A stretch of 5,331 nucleotides of DNA from Flavipsychrobacter sp. (lineage in GTDB: Bacteria; Bacteroidota; Bacteroidia; Chitinophagales; Chitinophagaceae): positions 1 through 5,331 of the forward strand of contig JAJNBR010000230.1 of the NCBI GenBank assembly GCA_021156265.1, read 5' to 3'. A program made the position numbers and the translations under genes. How positions within the stretch are numbered: the first letter of the stretch is position 1; the number at the start of each line of letters is the position of its first letter. The notes below the pieces were generated by a model. That model made no database searches and was not told the DNA's origin. It saw nothing but the letters and a program-made list of their open reading frames with translations. Positions 1-5,331 of the stretch are shown here, piece by piece.

Positions 1-1410
1 AAAAATTTTCGCCAGGCTTTTTAAGCGGTTATAGTTAGGGTTCTTCTCCAGCGTATCGAACATATGATAGATAGCCAGTTCATTTTTACCTAGTGCTTCG
101 TGGCGTGCCGTATACCAAAAAGTTTCGGATTTGTTCCGGGCAGTGTCTGCAACCACAACATCATCTTTGGTTGCAGCAATCATCTGTTCCACCCTTTCAT
201 CATTCAGCTTCACGTTCCGGTACATAATGGTTCGACGACCAATGAACCCGGGTAGCTTAACAACATCGGACGACATAACGACCTCCGCAGTCAGGTTCTC
301 CTTCACGCAAAACCAAAGAGAATCATTGACAGGTGCGTATTGTTTATAAAACGTTGCGTTCTTTATCCAGTTGATATTAGCGGTAGCCGGGACTTCCGCT
401 TCGAGGTATTGCAGGGCATATATCGAATCGACAACTTTAAACACTCCTGTAAAGCAGTTTTCTCCCGGGCGTTGTGGCTTGAAGCTGACTGACACAACCT
501 TATGTCCTTCTACTTCGGTAGTGTCTAATATTTTGTACTTGTAGAAAACTGCGCCTGCATTGCTGATCGGGCTAACAAACTGCTTGTCGAAAAACACCAC
601 GTAGTTATCGTAAGGGTTCATAGCCAGGTGCATCTTGCCCATGTACTGGGTGATGCTTTCATTTTTGATGCCACGTATCTCGTTGGCCTTAATGATCTCT
701 CGTGTTTTCTTAGGTTCCTTTTGGGCATAATAATCTGACAACGTTTCCACGAGGAAGAAAGGCAGAAAGGGCTCTTTGCCGGATACGGTATCAAGGTTAT
801 TGTAAACAAAGCTCAGTTGCTTAATAAACGGTATAGGCAGCTTCTCAAACTCTTTTTTACCTAAGCGAAAAATGTCGATCTCTACCTTATTATATGTTTC
901 GCAGCTATAGCTGGCAGCCTGCTCTGGGTTATTTTTTGGTTTTCGTTCAACGATCTTCCTCAACAATAGCAGGGCAGGGTCTTCGCCGGCCCTGATCACT
1001 ACCTCATTCAGTGTTGAAGTGTTCCGTTCCAGTTCTAAGATGAGGTTGTCATTGCCTTGGCGGGGTAACGCTTTGTTCAGCGTAACATACCCCATCAATT
1101 GCACACGCACCGTGTCGTGGGGCCATTGTTCAAAACCCAGGCTGAAGCTGCCGTCGGCTTCAGTGGTGGTTCCTATGGAAGAGTAGGGAAAGAATATGGT
1201 TGCAAAAGGTACGGGCTCGCCACTTTGTTTATCCAGCACTTTTCCCCTCAGCAGGTAAGCACCCTTCAGGGCCGATGGCCCCAAATGGGTCAGGCTGGCC
1301 GAATCCGGCGCCTGCTTCAGGCTATCAGCGGCTTGACCATAAGCTTGCCCACCACTGCCTAAAACAAGTGATAAAAAAAATTGAACTATCTGCCTCTTAT
1401 GCGCTTTCAC
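1..1410 (-). CDS. DUF5686 / carboxypeptidase-regulatory-like domain envelope protein (3' end beyond window)
   Basis: The reading frame is open from the left edge to a GTG at 1408-1410, giving the first 470 residues with no stop. Residues 1-27 form a convincing signal peptide: a basic start (KAHKR), a hydrophobic core (FFLSLVLG) and small residues before a cleavage site near AYGQA. Residues about 52-128 resemble the carboxypeptidase regulatory-like beta-sandwich (RGKVLDKQSGEPVPFATI, then a TEADGSF turn) found at the N-terminus of many Bacteroidota outer-membrane proteins. LNEVVIRAGEDPA (134-146) and RKPKNNPE (156-163) are typical of the start of DUF5686. Members usually run to roughly 800 residues or more, so the C-terminal part, thought to be a membrane beta-barrel, lies outside the window. 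The function is unknown; export to the envelope is inferred. GTG is chosen because TAA lies three codons upstream (1417-1419), the first in-frame ATG falls deep inside the sandwich domain, and only GTG keeps the signal peptide. No clear Shine-Dalgarno sequence is visible. Confidence 0.9.
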   Translation of the reverse strand, partial: MKAHKRQIVQFFLSLVLGSGGQAYGQAADSLKQAPDSASLTHLGPSALKGAYLLRGKVLDKQSGEPVPFATIFFPYSSIGTTTEADGSFSLGFEQWPHDTVRVQLMGYVTLNKALPRQGNDNLILELERNTSTLNEVVIRAGEDPALLLLRKIVERKPKNNPEQAASYSCETYNKVEIDIFRLGKKEFEKLPIPFIKQLSFVYNNLDTVSGKEPFLPFFLVETLSDYYAQKEPKKTREIIKANEIRGIKNESITQYMGKMHLAMNPYDNYVVFFDKQFVSPISNAGAVFYKYKILDTTEVEGHKVVSVSFKPQRPGENCFTGVFKVVDSIYALQYLEAEVPATANINWIKNATFYKQYAPVNDSLWFCVKENLTAEVVMSSDVVKLPGFIGRRTIMYRNVKLNDERVEQMIAATKDDVVVADTARNKSETFWYTARHEALGKNELAIYHMFDTLEKNPNYNRLKSLAKIF

Positions 1411-1432
1411 AACAACTTATAATTAACCTGAA

Positions 1433-1464
1433 TTTGAAAAAAGTACGCAAAGGTACTAACCTTT
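1433..1464 (+). promoter_or_regulatory. Weak candidate promoter for the cysteine-cluster gene
   Basis: TTTG (1433-1436) is followed after 20 bases by TAACCTTT (1457-1464). The spacing fits the Bacteroidota pattern, but the -7 element is off by one base from TAnnTTTG. An alternative -7, TATATTTA at 1477-1484, has a better shape but no TTG at the right distance and would give an almost leaderless mRNA. Either is only tentative. Confidence 0.25.
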
Positions 1465-1467
1465 CCG
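1446..1467. promoter_or_regulatory. Imperfect dyad in the divergent spacer (possible operator)
   Basis: The arms CGCAAAGGT (1446-1454) and ACCTTTCCG (1459-1467) are reverse complements at 8 of 9 positions, with a perfect six-base core AAAGGT/ACCTTT and a four-base spacer ACTA. The dyad covers the minus-strand -7 box and sits midway between two divergent genes, where a dimeric repressor could act on one or both. It could also simply reflect back-to-back -7-like elements. No regulator is identified. Confidence 0.35.
1448..1455 (-). promoter_or_regulatory. Candidate Bacteroidota -7 box for the DUF5686 gene
   Basis: Read on the minus strand this is TACCTTTG, an exact match to the Bacteroidota -7 consensus TAnnTTTG. 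It would place the transcript start near 1441 and give a leader of about 30 bases before the GTG at 1410. The matching -33 TTG is not well placed: the nearest TTG upstream is only 13 bases away, so the upstream half of the promoter is weak. The call rests on the consensus match and the sensible distance to the gene. Confidence 0.5.
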
Positions 1468-1493
1468 GCAATGGTTTATATTTACCTTTCTCT

Positions 1494-1991
1494 ATGGATC
1501 TGAAACGTTTCCGCATACTGGCGGCCCGCAAAAAGACTAAACTGACTGGCTTTCTTACCAAACTGGACGACATAGTGCCCGAGGATATGCCCAAACTGGT
1601 AGCCAAAACGGATGCGACAGTTTGGAATGATGTTGACTGCACGTCGTGTGCCAACTGCTGCAAGACCATGACTCCCACGTTTCGTAAGGCGGACATAGTT
1701 CGGATATCAGCTCACCTCGGCATGAAGCCCAAGGAATTTGTTGATAAGTGGCTGGAAAAAGAAGAAGATGGCGACTGGGTAAACAAGCAGCAGCCCTGCC
1801 AGTTCCTGGTGGATGATAAATGTTCCATCTACGAGGTTCGGCCCAAAGACTGCGCAGAATTCCCGCATCATAATAAAAAGCCATTCGACCTGTACAACGA
1901 TACCTTCATCCAAAATCTGCACCGCTGCCCGGCTACCTTTACGCTGGTCGACAGGCTAATGAAAGCGGTAGAGAAGGAATACGAGTGGTAG
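1494..1991 (+). CDS. YkgJ-type CxxCxxCC cysteine-cluster protein
   Basis: This encodes a 165-residue soluble protein with no signal peptide or membrane segment, hence probably cytoplasmic. Its first cluster is CTSCANCC (C49, C52, C55, C56), the defining CxxCxxCC motif. A second set follows: C102 in PCQFL, C110 in KCSIYEVRP, C120 in DCAEFP and C145 in HRCP. The pattern PCxFL...CxIYxxRPxxC..FP is the signature of the family annotated as a putative zinc- or iron-chelating domain (PF03692). Eight cysteines in two groups of four would suit two metal sites or one iron-sulfur cluster plus a structural site; this is inference, and the biochemical role of most members is unknown. The frame stays open upstream to 1200, but that part is antisense to the DUF5686 gene, so the ATG at 1494 is preferred; it is followed by the basic MDLKRFRILAARKK. 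It lies 55 bases before polA on the same strand and could share a transcript with it. Confidence 0.9.
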   Translation: MDLKRFRILAARKKTKLTGFLTKLDDIVPEDMPKLVAKTDATVWNDVDCTSCANCCKTMTPTFRKADIVRISAHLGMKPKEFVDKWLEKEEDGDWVNKQQPCQFLVDDKCSIYEVRPKDCAEFPHHNKKPFDLYNDTFIQNLHRCPATFTLVDRLMKAVEKEYEW

Positions 1992-2012
1992 TCCATTAAA
2001 CTGATTTACATA

Positions 2013-2042
2013 TTGTTGCTTCTGGACATTGGCGTAACTTAG
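2013..2042 (+). promoter_or_regulatory. Candidate polA promoter
   Basis: TTG (2013-2015; a second TTG follows at 2016-2018) is separated by 19 bases from TAACTTAG (2035-2042), one mismatch from the Bacteroidota -7 consensus TAnnTTTG. Transcription would begin at or within a few bases of the polA ATG (2047), leaving a very short or absent leader. This fits the lack of any Shine-Dalgarno sequence. The 55-base spacer shows no terminator hairpin, so read-through from the upstream cysteine-cluster gene is also possible. Confidence 0.45.
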
Positions 2043-2046
2043 CTGT

Positions 2047-4887
2047 ATGTCTGAGAAAAAGCTGTTTTTGCTCGACGCGATGGCACTTATCTATCGCGCT
2101 TACTATGCATTGATCCGGGCGCCACGTATCACCAGCACCGGTCGGAATACGAATGCGCAGTTTGGTTTTACCACCACGCTGATGGACCTTATCAATAAAG
2201 AAAAACCAACACACCTGGCGGTAGTATTCGATACGCATGCCCCCACAGAACGCCACACCGATTTTGCTGAATATAAAGCCAACAGGCAGGAAGCGCCGGA
2301 AGACATCCTATCGGCGATACCTGATATCAAACGCATTATAAAGGGCTTTAACCTCCCCAGCATGGAATGCGATGGGTACGAGGCCGATGACCTGATCGGG
2401 GCACTGGCGCATGAGGCGGCTGACCTGGGCTATACCGTTTACATGGTAACTCCCGATAAAGACTATGGGCAGTTGGTGAAGGACAATGTGTTTATTTATA
2501 AGCCTGCCTACCAGGGCGGTAATGTGGAGATAATGGGCCCTGCCGAAGTTTGTGCAAAATGGAATATCAAACGCGTGGAGCAGGTGATCGATATACTGGG
2601 CCTGATGGGTGATGCGGTCGATAACATTCCCGGCATACCGGGCGTGGGTGAAAAGACCGCAGCTAAACTTTTGGCAGAATACGATAACCTGGAAAATATC
2701 CTGGCCAATGCCGACAGTATCAAAGGCGCCTTGGGCGAAAAGGTGCGCAATGGCAAAGACCTTGCTATCCTGTCGAAAAAACTGGCGACTATCATAACCG
2801 ACGTGCCCTGCAATTTTCATGAGGAAGATTTCCGCGTAAAAGATTGGAATAAAGACGCGCTGACAGAAGTATTTACAGAATTGGAGTTCCGCGCATTGGG
2901 CAAACGCCTGCTTGGAGATGGATTTAACCTGGATCAGGCAGGCCCTACAGACCTGTTCGGCAACACGGTAGCCCAGAAGGCAAAGCCAGCGGCTGCTAAG
3001 AACGGCGCAGCAGTTGTAGAGAACGAGGTGCTGGTAGAAGAAGCCGAAGACCTGGTGCCACTTGCAGCCAATAATATCGAGAACACACCACACGCTTATC
3101 AATTAGTGACCGACGATCTGGCTATCGAAGAACTAATCGTCAGCCTGTTGAAGCAAACCGAAATATCATTCGATACAGAGACAACCAACATAGACGCCAA
3201 TCTCGCGGACATGATTGGTATGAGCTTCTGTTGGGCTAAAGGTGAAGCATACTATGTGCCGGTACCGGATAACCGCGACGGAGTTATTTCCATGCTCCAG
3301 CGTTTCAAGCCGGTGTTTGATAAAACCGATATTCAATGGGTGGGCCAGAATATAAAGTATGATATGACCATACTGAAATGGTATGGTTTTGAACTGAAAG
3401 GACATATCTACGATACGATGCTGGCGCATTATGTGATAGAGCCGGAGGGCAAACGCAACATGGATGCACTAAGCGCCAAATACCTGAGCTATGTTCCTGT
3501 ATCAATCGAGGCGCTGATAGGTAAGAAAGGCAAAGGCCAGTTGAACATGCGCGAGGTGCCAGTTGAACAGGTGAAAGAATATGCTGCGGAAGATGCTGAT
3601 GTAACCTTGCAGCTCAAGCATTCGTTCGACCCGCTGCTGGTAAAGAATGAAGTGAAAAGTGTTTTGGACGAGATTGAAAATCCGCTGGTGCGAGTACTTA
3701 CAGACATAGAAACCGAAGGGGTAGGACTTGATGTGAATTTTCTGCAGGAATATTCAAAGGAACTGGAAAAGGATATACAACAGGCTGAAGAAAATATATA
3801 CAAACATGCCGGCGTTCGTTTCAACATAGGTTCTCCCAAGCAATTGGGCGAAGTGTTGTTTGAACTGATGAAGCTGGAAGGTGGCGGAAAGAAAACCAAG
3901 ACTGGGCAATACGCAACAGGTGAAGATGTATTGCAGAAACTTCGCAGTAAGCACCAGATAGTTGATGATATTCTGACCTACCGCGAGCTGACTAAATTGA
4001 AGAGCACTTATGTCGATACTTTGCCAACACTGATCAACCCGCGTACAGGAAGGGTACACACTTGCTTCAATCAATCGGTAGCTGTAACCGGCCGGCTGAG
4101 CAGCAACAATCCTAACCTGCAAAACATTCCCATCCGCACAGACAGGGGCAGGGAAATACGCAAAGCCTTCACATCGCGTAGCAGCGACTGGTGTCTTATC
4201 TCGGCCGACTATTCACAAATAGAGCTGCGTATTGTTGCAGCCATCAGCGGCGACGAGGAAATGATCAAAGCGTTCGTGCAGAATAAAGATATCCATACCG
4301 CTACCGCAGCCAATGTGTACGGTGTTGAAGAAAAAGACGTGACCTTCGATATGCGCCGTGCTGCAAAAGCCGTAAACTTCGGTATCATCTACGGGCAGTC
4401 GGCATTTGGTCTTGCCGAGAACCTGGGCATCAGCCGCACCGAAGCGAAAACGATCATCGATAACTATTTTAAGCGTTTCAGCGGTATTAAAAAGTATATG
4501 GATGATACCATTAACTACGCCAGGGAATTCGGCTATGTGCAAACACTAAAGGGCCGTAAGCGCCACCTGCGTGATATACATTCTGCGAACCAGACCGTTC
4601 GCGGTTATGCAGAGCGAAATGCGATCAATGCGCCCATACAAGGCAGCGCAGCAGATATGATCAAGCTGGCTATGATACGCGTGCACGAAGCGTTGCAGAA
4701 AAACAATATGCGTACGCGCATGGTGCTGCAAGTGCATGATGAATTGGTATTTGATGTGCCCAATGAAGAATTGAACGAGGCAAAGCAACTTATCAAAGAA
4801 GGAATGGAAGCCGCTATGCAATTACCTAATGGCGTACCCATATTGGCAGAAACCGGTACCGGTAACAACTGGCTGGAAGCACATTAG
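2047..4887 (+). CDS. polA: DNA polymerase I (5' nuclease, 3'-5' exonuclease, polymerase)
   Basis: This 946-residue, full-length PolA fills gaps and removes RNA primers during lagging-strand maturation and excision repair. Residues 1 to about 295 are the FEN-like 5' nuclease: D10, D62, the EADD acid cluster (E112, D114, D115), D137/D139, and LMGDAVDNIPGIPGVGEKTA with D189 and D192 leading into the helix-three-turn-helix. An Ala/Glu-rich linker (about 299-346) follows. The proofreading domain keeps all its catalytic residues: Exo I D376/E378, Exo II N435/D439, and Exo III Y512/D516. The polymerase domain shows TGRLSSNNPNLQNIP (R683), motif A DYSQIEL (D721), the O-helix RRAAKAVNFGIIYG (R770, K774, F778, Y782) and motif C VHDE (D898, E899). 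F778 matches the Phe at E. coli position 762 rather than the Tyr of T7-like enzymes. The start MSEKKLFLLDAMALIYRAYYAL begins directly at the nuclease fold, and the C-terminal NNWLEAH is typical. It ends six bases before the stop of a convergent gene. Confidence 0.98.
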   Translation: MSEKKLFLLDAMALIYRAYYALIRAPRITSTGRNTNAQFGFTTTLMDLINKEKPTHLAVVFDTHAPTERHTDFAEYKANRQEAPEDILSAIPDIKRIIKGFNLPSMECDGYEADDLIGALAHEAADLGYTVYMVTPDKDYGQLVKDNVFIYKPAYQGGNVEIMGPAEVCAKWNIKRVEQVIDILGLMGDAVDNIPGIPGVGEKTAAKLLAEYDNLENILANADSIKGALGEKVRNGKDLAILSKKLATIITDVPCNFHEEDFRVKDWNKDALTEVFTELEFRALGKRLLGDGFNLDQAGPTDLFGNTVAQKAKPAAAKNGAAVVENEVLVEEAEDLVPLAANNIENTPHAYQLVTDDLAIEELIVSLLKQTEISFDTETTNIDANLADMIGMSFCWAKGEAYYVPVPDNRDGVISMLQRFKPVFDKTDIQWVGQNIKYDMTILKWYGFELKGHIYDTMLAHYVIEPEGKRNMDALSAKYLSYVPVSIEALIGKKGKGQLNMREVPVEQVKEYAAEDADVTLQLKHSFDPLLVKNEVKSVLDEIENPLVRVLTDIETEGVGLDVNFLQEYSKELEKDIQQAEENIYKHAGVRFNIGSPKQLGEVLFELMKLEGGGKKTKTGQYATGEDVLQKLRSKHQIVDDILTYRELTKLKSTYVDTLPTLINPRTGRVHTCFNQSVAVTGRLSSNNPNLQNIPIRTDRGREIRKAFTSRSSDWCLISADYSQIELRIVAAISGDEEMIKAFVQNKDIHTATAANVYGVEEKDVTFDMRRAAKAVNFGIIYGQSAFGLAENLGISRTEAKTIIDNYFKRFSGIKKYMDDTINYAREFGYVQTLKGRKRHLRDIHSANQTVRGYAERNAINAPIQGSAADMIKLAMIRVHEALQKNNMRTRMVLQVHDELVFDVPNEELNEAKQLIKEGMEAAMQLPNGVPILAETGTGNNWLEAH

Positions 4888-4893
4888 GCTATA

Positions 4894-5331
4894 CTATTTT
4901 AACTGGAATACGGCGACACGGTCCTTTAGCGCCAGCGAATTAAATCGCGAGGCAAGGGTCGTGTCGTTTTCCTTTATCACCCGGCCAAGGCTCTCTTCGC
5001 ACACTACGGTGCGTGCACCGAGCTGTTGCATGATGGCTTTTACCTGCGCCATGTCCTTCCACTGTTCAGGGATCGTATTCCACCCCCTACGATCAAAATA
5101 TACCAGCGCTATATTCGTACCAACAGTTTTTCATTACGAGGGATCTTCAGCTCTTCCATGATCTGCCGACCGTTTTCTGCCCATGGAATTCCGGGCTTGA
5201 AACCCGCGTAGTCCGGCATCAGCCGTTGATGCAGGTGAAAGTCGGCAAAAAAGAAAATGATCAACACAGAAGAAAACAGGGCGATGCGAAATGATCGCAA
5301 TCCATTTTCATAAATAATGGCTTTTCGAATG
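4894..5331 (-). pseudogene. C-terminal end of a membrane-anchored protein, frameshifted, 5' end beyond window
   Basis: On the minus strand one frame is open from the right edge and encodes IRKAIIYENGLRSFR, a strongly hydrophobic helix (IALFSSVLIIFFFADF) and a polar stretch, then stops at 5109-5111. A second frame, offset by -1, takes over between about 5130 and 5111 (VGTNIALVYFDRRGW...) and runs to TAG at 4894-4896. It has no start codon near its beginning. Joined, they give about 145 residues that read as one domain: a last transmembrane helix followed by a roughly 110-residue soluble tail. Adding one base to the A5 run at 5127-5131 would restore the frame (NEKTVGTN). The layout, with a membrane helix and a tail containing YFDRRGW, is reminiscent of the C-terminal end of GT39/PMT-like glycosyltransferases, but that is a guess and I do not recognise the family firmly. 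The shift could be a real mutation, a sequencing or assembly indel, or slippage. The gene converges on polA. Confidence 0.6.

Noticed and set aside
131..349. Plus-strand 72-codon frame with Ser/Thr-rich translation
   Set aside because: It is antisense to the well-supported DUF5686 gene and shows no independent start signal or protein features.
1200..1493. In-frame 98-codon extension upstream of the cysteine-cluster gene, beginning at ATG 1200
   Set aside because: It is entirely antisense to the signal peptide and first domain of the DUF5686 gene and to its promoter, has no recognisable domain, and family members start near the ATG at 1494.
2308..3102. Long minus-strand open frame (264 codons) opposite polA
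   Set aside because: It lies fully within the polA coding sequence, its translation is rich in Cys, His and Phe with no domain, and polA is continuous and conserved across it.
4852..4863. Perfect 12-base palindrome ACCGGTACCGGT
   Set aside because: It lies within polA and encodes the TGTG of the conserved C-terminal GTGNNWLEAH; the symmetry arises from repeated Thr-Gly codons, and no T-run follows it to make a terminator.
4829..5211. Plus-strand frames overlapping the polA end and the convergent gene
   Set aside because: They start within polA or run antisense to the membrane-protein tail, and their translations show no coherent domain.

Overview
The window looks like a piece of a Bacteroidota chromosome, most likely from the Chitinophagales/Sphingobacteriia side. 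Three things point there: a DUF5686 surface protein with an N-terminal carboxypeptidase-regulatory-like domain, which is a Bacteroidota family; the absence of clear Shine-Dalgarno sequences before the genes; and promoter-like elements of the Bacteroidota type (TTG, about 19-20 bases, then TAnnTTTG or a close variant). The genus cannot be fixed from this sequence alone.

Layout. Positions 1-1410 (minus strand) hold the 5' portion of the DUF5686 gene. It starts at a GTG and runs off the left edge. An 83-base divergent spacer (1411-1493) follows, with an exact TACCTTTG -7 box for the minus-strand gene sitting inside an imperfect 22-base dyad. Position 1494-1991 (plus) encodes a 165-residue CxxCxxCC (YkgJ-type) metal-binding protein with eight cysteines. 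After a 55-base gap containing a candidate promoter, polA (2047-4887, plus) encodes a full-length 946-residue DNA polymerase I. Its 5' nuclease, 3'-5' proofreading and polymerase active-site residues all appear intact. Six bases after the polA stop, a minus-strand gene ends (4894-4896). It continues to the right edge, encodes the C-terminal end of a membrane-anchored protein, and carries an apparent -1 frameshift close to an A5 run (5127-5131).

How the genes relate. The cysteine-cluster gene and polA are co-directional and may be co-transcribed, although polA seems to have its own promoter as well. The DUF5686 gene diverges from this pair and the frameshifted membrane-protein gene converges on it. 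PolA acts in Okazaki-fragment processing and repair. The DUF5686 protein is an envelope protein with no evident functional link to it. I see no mobile element, CRISPR array, RNA gene or evidence of a new multi-gene system. The items most worth a second look are the promoter dyad, the frameshift, the T8 tract in the signal peptide of the DUF5686 protein, and a possible sliding-clamp-binding peptide in the PolA linker.
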